Shown here piece after piece: positions 11,993 to 24,900 of a DNA stretch of 64,000 nt (position 1 is the stretch's first letter; the number at the start of each line of letters is the position of its first letter). The stretch is from Antitrichia curtipendula (Eukaryota; Streptophyta; Bryopsida; Hypnales; Leucodontaceae). The translations under genes and the position numbers were made by a program. The stretch spans positions 14,756,001 through 14,820,000 of the forward strand of contig OX579635.1 in assembly GCA_951230915.1 (NCBI GenBank), in the 5' to 3' direction. The notes below the pieces were generated by a model that saw only the letters and a program-made list of their open reading frames with translations, was not told the DNA's origin and made no database searches.

Positions 11993-12690
11993 CTTCGGAG
12001 TCGTGAGCAAGAATAGAGGGGTTAGAAATAGGTTCACACCTCTGTTGAGTCCGTAGATGTGCTTTGAGAACAGTTTTGAAGAGAGCTGCAAGGACGCTTA
12101 GGTCTTCGTTGCATTCTAACCAATTTAATTCCAGTATAGCGCACTTTGATTCTTTGTACTTTATGTACAAACAGTATAAAATCTTCTATTTTCAACGTCT
12201 GTTGGGCAAGTGATCGCGTTTCTTCCTCAGGGGATTGCTTCAAGAGTCCATGAATTATTTGTTCTCTTATTTTCTCTTCTGTAAATGATTTTCGTATTAC
12301 GTTCTGAAACCAAGTCAGAAGCTAACGTTAGCGCTTGTGCCTTTGGTGCCTTCTTCAGAGACCTAGTTAATAACTTGGCCTTGCCAAATAGTGTAAATTG
12401 GTTGCGGAGGTTACGTTGACCCCACAGATAGACACATCTCCTGGTGGGCTTGTCAGTAGTGTCCTTTAGTGCCCAGTACTCGTCTTTCTAGCCTCCCTCT
12501 GAATCCTAATTTCAACTTTTCTCTTTCTGCAAGTGTCGTTTTCGTGCTGACCAATTTGTGACGTTATCTAATATGCGACGTCAAGGGCTTCTACTTCTCT
12601 GTTTTCATCCATCAATGTTACGAGCGTTGGAAAATCACATTCCGAAGCATTGGAAGAGATGGGTGCCTGACTTCGGGTTGCGAGTAAAAA
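11993..12690. other. Downstream of COPA fragment, no gene seen
   Basis: This is moderately AT-rich sequence that could be the COPA 3' untranslated region followed by the promoter of the histidine-rich gene. No conserved protein or RNA was recognised. Confidence 0.4.
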
Positions 12691-13271
12691 ATGAGATTTC
12701 TGGGATTGTGTGCTGTGGTCGCCTTGCTCTGCCTCATCGACGTTGCCGGCACAGCATTCCGAGAGGAGCCTGAAGACGAGGGACTGGAAGCCGAGTATCA
12801 TGACCACTAGCCTCACCCGCGCCCCGGCCACCATCACCAGGTCAGGGTCTCTTCGAGGGGATGAACTCCACCGGTAGTCATCCTTCTTTTCCCATTTTCA
12901 ACCAGTTCTTTTCTTTCTCGCAGCTGCTTCGACCCTATCCCTAGTTCGAAATTTTCACCAGTAGTGTATTAACCTGTTAGTTCAAAAACCTATCGTTTTT
13001 TTTCTATTATTTGTCGGATTTCTTTACACTTACTGTCGATTTCTCCCCACACCCTGCCTGCACCAGGTTCAACAATACCGTCCCAACCGTCCCATCGGGC
13101 ACTACCACCACCACCATCATCCGCAAGTTCCTTACGGGCACCCACCAACATGGGCATCCTGCGCTGCGCCCTCACCACCCTCACCATCACCAACTCCCGC
13201 GCCAGGTGCAACTGCAGGACGATGACCTTCCGGAGTTCTCCGAGGTGGATGCAGAGGATGACTTCCCATGA
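12691..13271 (+). pseudogene. Small secreted His/Pro-rich protein, broken
   Basis: Exon 1 (12691-12840) opens with a clear signal peptide, a charged start MRF followed by the hydrophobic stretch LGLCAVVALLCLIDVAGTA, then acidic residues. Exon 2 (13067-13271) follows a GT-AG intron and is rich in His and Pro (HYHHHHH, PHHPHHHQ), ending in an acidic tail. Two lesions are visible: an in-frame TAG at 12808-12810 where CAG (Gln) would fit the His-rich context, and a one-base shift near the CACCCACC at about 13139-13146. A secreted metal-binding or wall protein is possible, but no family is recognised. The lesions could also be sequence errors. Confidence 0.55.
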
Positions 13272-14359
13272 CTGCAGTCATATGATGGATTCCTCTTTAT
13301 TCAAATTATTTATGCTGAAGGTGATGTATCAGTGTTGGCCCTGGACCGAAGGGGACGTAGTGAGGGAGAAGTTTGAGTTGGTTTGAAAACTGAGCCCTAG
13401 TTTTGTAACGTGAAAGAAGTTACTTCTGCAATGCAAGTACCGTATGTTGTGAAATCATGTGAAATAAGCTATAGGTTCTCTTGATGCTTTGGAGTTGCAC
13501 TATGACGGGAACAATGCCTCTTGTAGTGTTGCTTTGTTTAAAATTAAAACTCTGTTTACAAACTAAACAATACAAACTAAATAAGAACATGAGAAATGTT
13601 AAAAAAGAGAAATTTCTTGTGCTCATCACCAATAGTTGAAAATATGAGACATGGGGAAGGAAGGCATGGTAAACCTTTCCAAAGGAATCCTTTGGGAGGC
13701 GAAATTGAGTTGGTGATGTGTGAATTCTACCATTTGGGTACTCATTTGTCTTTGCTCTTCTTTTGATGCTTTATTAAAATGGGTTTTGGAATTGAATTCT
13801 CTTTGTTTAAGTTGTTCACTACTTTCACTTCAACATGCCTTCTTTTAGATTTGTTGAACAACCTTTATTATCTCTTCATTAAATTATTGATATATATTTT
13901 TAATTGTAATTAGAAAAAAATACATGTACATACTTTATATAATAGGCATCTTGATCCCTATTAGTCAAGTGAATAGTGATGAGATTTTGGTATAACAATT
14001 GAAAAAATTGGTCCTTTCATCTCAACAATTGAATTTAGACTATTAATGTATTATTTAGGATAGAACATATTAAACTTATGTCATTGCATCTTTAGCATAT
14101 ATAATATTAGTTTGGAACCGTTTGAGGGGCATTTTTTAATTTCTAAAGGATACTTTTATTACAAGGGAGGTAATATAAATTAAAGAAATTTAAGATTTCA
14201 AACTTAATTGAATCATCACTTGTACCAAGGGGGGAAATCTTCACCCTCAGTCAATGTGGTGCATGGCATGGCATAGTAGATAGGTTACCGGTATATTTTA
14301 AACTAATGAAGGCTATAATTTGCAGACACAGGATTATATTATTCAAAATAATTAAATTT
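13272..14359. other. AT-rich spacer between units, no gene seen
   Basis: This spacer becomes strongly AT-rich after about 13.8 kb. No feature was recognised beyond short frames. Confidence 0.5.
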
Positions 14360-16618
14360 TGGAAGAAAGTAGTAAGAATACATTGTCTAGTTGGAGAGTG
14401 GGATTTATCTATTCCTAGTTCAATCCTTGGAAGTTATGTACCTTTTTTCCCTTTATACAAATTAGCTCTAATTCTTAGGAGGAACATTATCCTTACATTA
14501 GTCATTTTTTTACTTCAGTTTTTTTTCATCTTCTATATAAATGTACCCTTAATTCTTCAAGAGTCCATATTCTTGATGAATAAAGTATTTGTATGGCATT
14601 TTAACACTACAGGCACTCTAATGGGCTTGAAATTTGGATTGCATGTTTAGTGCACGATGTGCATGTAAAGAAATTAATACCAAATTGACCATTTTGAAAC
14701 AAATTTTGTAATTAATTCTTAAGAGTTAAGAATACAGAAATCTGACGTATAAAAACTCTAGTGTATACCAAAGCTATAAATTTTTTGAAATAATTGAAAA
14801 AATTCCATTAAAAAAGATTTGGAGATTATAACTATCTTTCAAAATCTTTTTAAAACAACTTCCAAACAGAGGATAAAAATGAATTAAATCACAAATATAT
14901 AGAAAAATGTGTATAATATAGATTTCTTATATCCGACCCTTACATTACTAGATCATTCTTTAGATCCAACTATTTAAGAAAAAACTATATAGAATCAAAG
15001 TATCAGATAAATGTTTGAAATTACTTTATGCTTAAATTATTTAAAAATATTAGAAAATAATTTTTAAAATATGATTTGATATAAATGTTTTGTTTTTCTT
15101 CAACTATAGATGTAAAAGTTCTTAGAAATAAATTATAAATGAAAGAAAGTATGGTTTCTTATTGCATTTATACATTTCAATAAGTGTGACATTTCATAAA
15201 AGAACTCCATTTTGTAGGTTTTTCTATTTCCAAAAATTACCAAGTTTTGAAAATGTATAGAAATCAAAACTTCATATAGAATTTGAATGGAATAAAGTCA
15301 ATAAACATTTCATAAATCCTATAGTTGACAAGTGTCAAAATTGCAAATTATAAAATTGTCAATTTGTAATTGCATTTTTGGAGTACTTGTAGTATGAAAA
15401 CACCTTTAATGATTTATTTGCATAATTCTTCATTCATCAAAAACATTGTTCGAGTCTTTAATATATAACCTTCTATTATAATCAATTGAATAAAATTGGG
15501 GCAATTAGGCAATATATTTATACCAAAATATAAGTAAAAGTTAATGTGCAAAATAATCAAAATTGATTCGGGATTTAATTATTTGGTTGAAGCAATGTTC
15601 TAAAGGAAAAAGCATACAACATTTGGAAGAATTTAAGGCCTTGAAATTGACCTTTGTTTAGCAATAAATCTCATTCTAAGAAGAGTCAAATTTTTGAAAT
15701 TCTATTTGATAGGGCTATATAAAACCTTTTGATTCTTGGCTTCAAATATTATAATCTTGCAATCTATCAATCTAAAGTTTCCCCAATATTTTCAAATATT
15801 TTATAGCAATCTAGTAAAATTTTGAATGGATGAATTTTTTTTACTTTATTATTTTCTTTGTTTACTAGTAAATGACAAGCAAACCCACTAGTAAAATGAC
15901 AATTTTTGTCAATTTTTGTTCAATATGTATCATTGATTCTTCAAAGATTAAGTTTCTTCTCACCTTCTTAGATATTCAAATTCCTACTTTGAGGTGATTT
16001 TAAATATAATTTATTAGTCGAATGATAACATCTAATATTTATAATGCTATATGGTATGTATGCATTTTACATAAATTGTGAAGATGGATTTGTATAATTG
16101 TATTTTTTTATTTATTAAAACTCATTGATTATCTTTTAAGAAAGGGATGGATATATTAGTATTGTTTTTGGCCTCATATTCATAATTATAAAAAATTCAA
16201 GCAAAACTAGTGCAAATGGAGCATTTCTATGCAACTTGAGTTTATAATGGGCCTTTGTGTATCATAGTGCACATGCAATTAGTTCCTTATTTTTTTATTA
16301 TATCCTAAGCTTTGTGTGTATGTATCTAGAAAGATGTAGTTTGCATCCAATAGTGTAAATTGAAGTTCAATTAGAGCACAAGTTTCACTTTGATAGAGCT
16401 CAAGTCTATTGACCCCATCAAACAAAGAATTTTTTTTTTTTCTAGTTCAAATATTATTATCTTGCAATCCACAAGCCACAAGATCAAATGGTCTAAAAGA
16501 AATTACCACTGTTTATAATATTGTTCTACTAAAGTTTTTTATGGTTTAAATTTAATGATTTTTTTTGTTTTCAATTGAAGTCAAAGCAATAAAAAGGGCA
16601 ATTTTTGACGAATTTTCT

Positions 16619-17597
16619 TTAACCCCAAAGTGACAAAGAGGACAGAAAGTGTCCTCACACAATTTCAAGTCCAGTTCAAAGTGCTGTAACTTTTGTATCC
16701 AAAGTCCAAATTCAATAAAACTTGTTAGAAAAGTTGCTTTCTCCCCTCTAGTTTGTGTGGTAAAATTTTCAGATTAATCCAAGGTTTATTGATTCTTTGG
16801 AAGCCAATTGAAGTTCACAACTTCAATTTGAGTTCACCAAATTGTATTTTAGGGCTGCAACTTCGGGGCCTTGTATCTCCTTCATCCATTGCTCATTTTC
16901 AATATAAAAAACTTGGATTTTGTTTCCCTTGAAGTATAGTTACTGTGGTAAAGTTTTCATGTCAATCCAAGTTGTTTTGAATGTTTGGGAGCAATTCGAA
17001 GTCCCGAATCCTGCCACTTTTGGAGTATAGTGAACTTCGGTGGCTTGTTTCTTCTTCATACAGAGTCCGTTTTCAATAATTCTTTTTGGAAAAATTGCGC
17101 ATACTAATCTAGTTTGTGTGGCTAAAATTTCATGTTAATCCAAGAATTAATGAGTGACAGAGAAGCATTCTAATAGAAGGAGGTTCTACTTTAGATCTGT
17201 TTTTTGCAATTTTTCTGGCTGATTTTTGACATTTCAAAGCCGTTTTGTAGACACAATGAGTCAATTGAATGAGTTTATTTTCTACCAATGTGTTTGTGTA
17301 CTAGTTTTGAATCATTTTATAGTGTACAGTTTTTTCATTTGAGTAGGTTTAGAAATCAAATTTCACCTCCAAATGTGTTTTTGGGAAAAATTTAGCATCC
17401 ATTTTCAACACTAAAACATTATGATCTTGCAATCTATGTGGCCAATTGACTTCAAATTTTGTACATGTCATCTACAACATGTACACTACAAGATTGTACG
17501 GTTGAGATTTGTGTAACTTGAAGACAATTAGATCCATAAAGCTTCAAAAGCAATGATGTTTTTGAACCCCAGAAATTGAATGTCACTTTGGGGTTAA
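16619..17597. mobile_element. 971-bp non-autonomous TTAA (piggyBac-like) element
   Basis: The element is 16623-17593, with perfect 13-bp ends CCCCAAAGTGACA and TGTCACTTTGGGG, flanked on both sides by TTAA (16619-16622 and 17594-17597). Unit 1 has a single TTAA at the matching place (2263-2266), which shows a clean insertion with TTAA duplication. Duplicated TTAA and ends starting CCC are characteristic of piggyBac-type elements. No transposase frame is present inside, so movement would have needed a protein supplied from elsewhere. Confidence 0.85.
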
Positions 17598-17829
17598 ACC
17601 AGTCTTCTAAACTCCATGCACCAAAGCTTCATACATTGAGCATGATGAGTACAAGTTGTGTCTAAAGTTTCATGCAAGAAAAACAAAATATGGAGCATGC
17701 CTGAGTTCTCAAAAATGAAGCCCAAACCACGCTCTCCTTAGGCCTTTGTCAAAACGGGCCTTGAGTGATATTGCTTGTTGATTTGTCTGGTAAGAATCCA
17801 AATAACATCTGTAATTTCTATTGCAATCA

Positions 17830-20640
17830 AAGAAATTTTTTTCTTCAATTTGGGATTTTATTACCATTTGGCAATTAGATCCAAATACTTGATCCCACAA
17901 GTTCAAATCTCAGTCAAGAAATGCATAACTCAGGCCTGCCTTGCAGTACATGTACCAGTCGTGACTTTTGAAGGTCGGACATTGCAAGAGCATTGTACAG
18001 TTAGTAAAGCATTGCAAGTTTAAAAGTATCAACTAATAAGTATTCAACATTTAACAAAAACCATTCCTGAAGATTGAATAATTAAGACATTCTGACATGA
18101 AAATTCTTGTCCAACAGTGCAGCATTTGTTAATGCCTTTGGACATTAACAAGGTACAAGCAAGTGGAGCTCTAGCAGACAAGCGTCACGAAATCAAACAC
18201 ATTAGGCAATTTCAAACAAGTGAGCGAAAAGTCCGAAAATAAATGCTCACTTAAGTCAGTTTGGTGCTAGGAACATACCAGAGAGTAGGCGAAGGCGGGT
18301 CCTTGCACTGTCTCGGTGACCATCGCCTTTGTGGAAGAAATTGGCGTTCCTCATCTTCAGTCGTGAAATCATATTTGAGATTTTCGTCTCAAGTTCTCCA
18401 TGTTTCCGATAAGATTGTTCTGGGCACATTAATATAATTCGGTAATCATATATATCACCTTGATCAAAACTAGCTAGCTGACATATCACTGGGAGAACGG
18501 GAGGGCGTTACCCCCAGTATTATATTGCGGGGTGTAACTTGACCCCCCCCCAAACTTTATTAAACGCCCCGCCGGTTTCCCTCTCGAAATAAATTAGGCG
18601 GTTGGCTTGGTATCTATCTCCTTCGCAACTGCAAGAGTGAACCCAAACCAAGCGTCACCATCTGTCTTAGACCAATATGTTCACATCATGAACGCATTTT
18701 GAAATGACATAAGTGAAGCTCTGAAAGTGCCGATACAAACAAACAAACAATCGAAGTGCAAGACTGCAGGCAAATCCAGGCAATTGAAATATGAAAATCA
18801 ATCTTGAAAATAAGTCCTCGAACAGGGAGACATATATCAACACTGAGGAAGGAACTCACCCGTAATGCATGAACCCGGCTGTCCTTAGCTTGAATTATCC
18901 AAACTTTGCACAAAGGACTCACATTGATATCGCGAGGGGATGATCGCCAAGACGGGAGTGCCACATGCAATGAAGCTCTGCAAGTGCTTTATTCGGACGA
19001 AGACATACTGCAAAATCAGAGAGTCAATCAACATGAAATGAAATGAAGTAAGGTTCTGCTGAAACAAGGAGACACAAATCCAACTGGAAGAGTGATCGAC
19101 GAAAGAACTCACTCTCTGGACACAACCTTGTCCACAACCCACAATGAACCCACATGCATGATCGATCTATTTCCAAGTCGTCACATACATGAAAGCTCGT
19201 GTTCTATTCGGAGTGTCCACGAACTGCAAAATCAAGAAACCTAACATAAAATCAAGCTGCTGAAACGTACAGCTAGCCACGGCGACCCACACTGCGTACA
19301 GCAACAGTGACATTTGGCATGCAGAACTTACTAGCTCGATCACTCACAACCTTGTCTAACTTCACCGGTGAAACCACACCCCTCCCGACATGCACATGCA
19401 CCACTCCCAGCGACCAGGATTCTTCTCTCCGACCAAAACCACACGAATCACACGATTATAGTTCCATGCAAAAATTACAAAACAACACTGTCCGGTCGTT
19501 CTCGTTGGTAAGTGTAGTGAGCCCTCTTCCTCGCAACTACAATCGTCATAATAACACGCAGACAGACAAAGAGAGAGAGAGCGGGATCGATGAGCACCTG
19601 TGATCAACGGCACCTGGAACTCCCTCCGACCTGCCTTGCCTTGAGAGATAGCTCAAGTTGAAGTGAGCCTCAGAACACTCAGGACGTGTGCAGCTAGCTA
19701 GGCTGGAGTTCTCGATCGATCACAAGCTAGTCGGCACAGAAGCTCCTGCAGCACAGAGCAAGCTAGCAGGGACTTAAGCAAGAACTTAAGCAAGAATGAA
19801 TTGGATCGCACTGCTACACTGCTGCTGTTTATACTAGCCAGCCAGGGGAGAACCCTAGCGCACCGGCCATCTAGATCGATCATCCCCTTGCGTCGCCAGT
19901 CCCAGCGCTGAGTGCGCAAGGGGAAATGGGCGTCCCTGTCGCCGTCGACTGAAAGATCTGTGTGGCGTAAAAGCAACGCAAATTACGTGTAAAGGAGAGA
20001 CTGGTACCGATGCGCAAGGGAGGGGCGTCACATTCAAGTCCGTGATCACCTTCATTTCGAATTGGACAGGTCTTTAGAATTGGTCCACAATTGCAGGCAT
20101 GATCAATGACTTACAACGCAAGGCAAAGCATGATGATCCAGGCATCGCTTCCAAACTGCAGGGCCCATGCCGCTTGTCAGCTGTCGCGTGTCGCTGATCG
20201 TCCTGTAATTGGATGTGATGCCGTCCTGCATGTCTATTCAACTATTTGGGCACATATCCACTAACTAGTTAGAACACTAACTTCAATGTGGAAGGAAAGC
20301 AAAGTTTCAGCAAGCTTTTTCAGCATTCATTTTGCCAAGTTTTGAAACATGCATGCTTTAGTACTGTTTTTTTGCAAACATTAAATTTTTGGAACATACT
20401 CCAAAAATTTGGAACAAATTTGCAACATTTTTCATCAAACAAGTTAATGTTCCAAATAATGCTCACTTTGAACTGAGTTTAGTAGGAAGTGAATGTTGAA
20501 TGTCAATTTTTATTGTCACACTTTAGTGTGAATATTGACTTCGAAGGGTGTCATTTGACCATACAACATACTTTCCATTGGGAGTGCTAACCTCTTTTAG
20601 TATGGCACATTGTTGTAGATCGAGAAGCACAACTTTGTCC
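17830..20640 (-). repeat. Long inverted-repeat arm C
   Basis: This is a direct copy of arm A and the inverted partner of arm D across a core of about 15 kb. It carries a truncated version of the hairpin insertion near 18506-18562 and a TATA-like box on the minus strand at 19828-19833. The inner end matches arm D through the TTGTAGATCGAGAAGCAC region near 20610-20640. Confidence 0.75.
19828..19833 (-). promoter_or_regulatory. TATA-like box in arm C
   Basis: TTTATA on + reads TATAAA on the minus strand, in the conserved arm block. Confidence 0.35.
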
Positions 20641-21104
20641 TATGGTCCACAAAGCAAGTTTTTAGTTCGTGCTTAAGAGCTTAAGAGATGATATCTGTGC
20701 TTGGTGAGAGCTGGTTGTCTTCCTTGGTTATTTCATTTTTAAATTCTTGATGAGAATTAGATAATATGAATCCTAGGAGTTTAGTATTTTTCTAAGATGA
20801 TTTCTTTAGTCGTTTATACTTAGTAGGATTAAAGGGGAATTTTTTTTTTATATGACTAGTTAGATTTACAAAGAACCTGTGGCGCGTAGGACTAGAATAA
20901 GGGAGTTTGGATGAATTGGCCTATTTTCTTTAGACTTCTGAAAGGGTTGAATCTTTACTTATACTCCCTTTTATGCTTCCTCAAAGGTGTTATGAGGATT
21001 CATATAGAAATGAAAGTTTATAGCATAGTATACGATGACAATGTCACTATGGCAGTATGACAATACAGCATTGCATTTGGCCTGTTGTAGGTAAAACTTT
21101 AGTT

Positions 21105-21134
21105 GGGTCATTGCACGAAACACTTGTACTATTT
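21105..21134 (+). repeat. Left terminal inverted repeat of large transposon
   Basis: These 30 bases are the exact reverse complement of 34833-34862. They end in TGTACTATTT, which resembles the AGTACTATT motif scattered inside the element. Confidence 0.9.
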
Positions 21135-21964
21135 TCCGTCACATGTTGCAAGTGAAAGTGATTTTGTGCCATAAGTTTTTGAAAAATGAACCAATGAATA
21201 CAAAATTCAAGGCGAAGGTTGTACTGGGATTTTCAACATGCTCAAATTTTTTCAAATTTTTTCAAATTAGTTTAGCATTTAATACTGATTTTTTTAAATT
21301 TGTCACACTTTCCATTTTTGGGGTTTTTAGTACTATTGAGAGCCCAAAATAGGGAATTTTGACTAGAGCTTTGGTGAACCTCTTCCTATAAGCAACATAC
21401 ACCTTCTGCCGAGAGGGATTCAAAAATTCTTGCTTCCATTATCTTCTGGTTTGCCCTAAAGTGTGCTTCAATGAGCATGCATTTCTGGAGAGTAGAATTT
21501 CATAATTCATAATTTTCTTGAAGATTACCTTTCTCCACTAAGTTCTCCAAAATGGCCATTTTTTACCTTATTTTTTTAAGCCTTTTTTGTAATTTAAAAA
21601 AATATAAATGTCAATAGCCTATTTTCCAGGGGAAATTGAAGTCTCTACCAAAAAATAGTACTGTAAGGTTCCCCGTGGTACTCAATAGTACTGGTGGGGG
21701 CCCACTTTGGATGATAGTCTCTGACGTGGATGGCAGTTGGCGTGAATTTCTTAGTCACTGCTACCTGGATTGCATCCTGATCGAAACAGCTATCGCATTC
21801 CGTCGCGAAGGAAGTTGTGTCTGATCACCTGTTAGGGTTTCTCAATGAAAACTCGTGAATTCTAGGCTGCCATCATGCAGGTGCTTGCTCATATGCGGAT
21901 CTTAGTGTTTTCAATGTATTAGTCCTACGTGTTTCGATGTTTTCGATGCAGACGTATTCCAGGA

Positions 21965-24900
21965 ATGGATGCGCGAAGGGTGCAAAGCCGGTCAGGTCCA
22001 AGAAGTCGGAGTGATGCGGCGGCTGCTACCAGGGAAGACCAGAGGCGGCAATGGAGAGAACGCCAACGTCGCTGTCGCGCTTGAGGAGCTGAATCAGATC
22101 TAGTATTGGAAGAAGGAAACAACCATGGAGGCGCAGATGCGGCACTGCGATGGGGATGCGCCAGGCATTGAAGTACTGTGTGGAGAAGTGCCCAAAGAAT
22201 AGCAGCGGAACTGATTCGGAAGTTAGTACGTCTTCAAAATCCTGCTGTACGAGATGCTGTTTTGGAGCAAGTCTTCAGAAACTAGAGCGTGCGACCTTTG
22301 CTTCCTCATTACTACCCATGTTCTGAGGAAGCAAGAGCGCAGTGTGAAATTTTGAGAAACATTCGGGGAGACTTGGCGGCTCTGAAGATACCTCATTCGT
22401 CAAGAATGTTGGCTAGGAAGCGGGGCATCCTAGAAGCGGTTGTATCAGAGTTGGACTCGGACATCAGCAACTTCCACAGAATTTTGGGTATACGTAAGGA
22501 AAACCTATTGGCTGCAGTAGAGCGCTTGAGATCAGCTGCAATGTCGTCAACCAACAGATACCAAATTCCAGCACGTAAGAAACGGGAGGGTGGCCTTTTG
22601 GAGGAATTAAAAGCAGCTGTGATTCAATGGTGGACTCAAGAAACACGAGTCAGCCCAGGTCGAAAGGACATACGACGGAAATGACGGGGACGTTGTGTAT
22701 ACGATACCCATAGCGCTCAACTTCTGCTCGAAACTCAGGTGTGCAAGTGGACAATTTGCTGCATTACATGCATTCATGACTATTTTTTCCATTTGTGTTT
22801 CTGTGACATGTCCAATGTTGTTGCCTTCTGCATTTTAGTGTGTACCTTCTTCCCGCACGGAGCTTGTGCGAATCGGTACAGTGTACGTTGTTATAGCCTG
22901 TAGTAGCCTGGTGATGATGCAGGAGTGCAGCATGTCCTATAGACTTAGCAAACATGTGCACTGGCGGTTCTCAAGTATGAATTAACCATGTTCTTCCTTA
23001 CTTCTACGGTACCATGACTTTGTGCATACAGAAGCATTCCTTCCAAGATGGTCGATTACTTACCACTCCTTCGGTACTGCCCTCTAAAAACCTCTCCACT
23101 CCCATGCTTTCCCTAAGTGTGCTGTGAGGACAAACATCCGTCCCTTTCCTTCCGCTCTCTGTACTACTAAACACATATGCATCACTCAAAGGGTGCATCA
23201 TACCCATTGCTGTTAGTGATGCAGTACTATGGATGATGTGTCCAGTATGCAGAGTATACTACTAACTCCTGCGTCATTGACTTCTGCATCTTTCTCGTCC
23301 TATGGAACTTCCTGAAAATACTACTGCAGCGTCTTCTTTTGGTCCCAGAGTACTATGCGGTACTTTGTATGTCTTCGGAGTATTAGAATGCCATCTTCGT
23401 AGTAAGCAAGTACTGTCCACCTACGTAGCTCTGTGTAGCGTCTTACATCTAGTGCTCATAATACAAGTACATAACTGGTTAGTGTTCTTGTGGTACTATT
23501 CGATACTATTTGGTACTACTCGGTACCATTAATTCAATACCATTAATTCAGTACCAGTCAATACCATTCAGTACCATTTATTCAGTACTATTCATTAATT
23601 ACTACTACCATTCGGTACTATTCAGTGCTATTTGTGATACTGCTTCTACAAATTTTCCACTCAACCTCTCCTGATGTCCACGTCATCGCTTACATACTTG
23701 GAGCATGTAATGTTTTTCTCTTCTTCTTCATATGCTTCATGTGTTAACAGTGGTACCTGTTGAAGAGTCTATGCAAATGCAGCTGTATTACCGATTCATT
23801 GAGGCACATACCCTTTGGTCCATTCAACATCATGCTTTCTTCAAACTCCGTCTTTTCTTTGTGATTAAATGCAAGGACCGTAACGTATGATGTTGCAGGT
23901 ACCACATTCAAGTTCTCTATCTCCTAGAGGCTTTGAATGCCTTCCGTGACCCTCAACAAGGTGCCCATGTCCGTTTCCACTGTACTTGTGAGTGCATAGT
24001 TTGTGGTGTGGACAATGGAAGAGTGTACAATGTAGACAGCAGTCGATTTGCTGGAGTTACTGCATTGTGGGAGTCCCTCCTGTGCCCAAAAGGTGAAGAT
24101 GAAGAATTCCACAATGCAAAATGCCTCTTCGGAGCTTGCAACAGATGTGGTTCGAAATTCTTCTATGTCTGTCCCCGAGAAAGGATAGAAGATGCTACTC
24201 AGAGTATTCAGTGGAAGCAGTTCCAATATGAAATTGTGGGCACCTCAGCAAACGATCAGCCTAAGAAGCGCATCAAAGAGGTTCAGTTGACTACTTCCTT
24301 CTCGGAGTTCCTAGATTTCTTCTACCCTACACTGCAGCATTTCATTTGGCACAATTTCATAGCAAAGTGGCAAAGTGAGCAAGCCAGGCTTCTGCAAGCA
24401 TGCCTACAGCGAGGGAGCATTTTAACACACATTGATTTCTCGGAGAATTACACATTTGTACCTCAAAATGAAATCCAGTCCATGTACTACTACTCTGACC
24501 AAGTCTCTATCTTGGTGCAAGTGACCTATTCTGCAGATGCTGGTGACGATGCTCTTGAAAGAAGCATGCAATTGACAAGACAGACACTCTACTATATATC
24601 AAATGATAAGAATCATGACACATTTTTTGCGCAGCATTGCCTCATGCTGCACTGGCGATGGATGGAATCTATGGGAATGTCTCCAGACACTCACTACGTC
24701 TATAGCGACGGATGCGCTGGACAGTTTAAGAGCGCTAAAGCAATGTACTTTGTTGCCAGGTGAGTTCATTTCTTATGTTCCATTCCCTTTTTTATTCCCT
24801 CCAACACTACTATTGAATACTATGCATTCCTAGTGAAGCGCACTCAGTGTTACTCTATACTATTGAGTACTATTCCGCATTACTGAGCCCTAGACTCTCT

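Noticed and set aside
18256..18489. Minus frames repeated at the outer ends of arms A and C
   Set aside because: They are similar between the two arms, but arms B and D do not keep the frame, so a gene is not supported.
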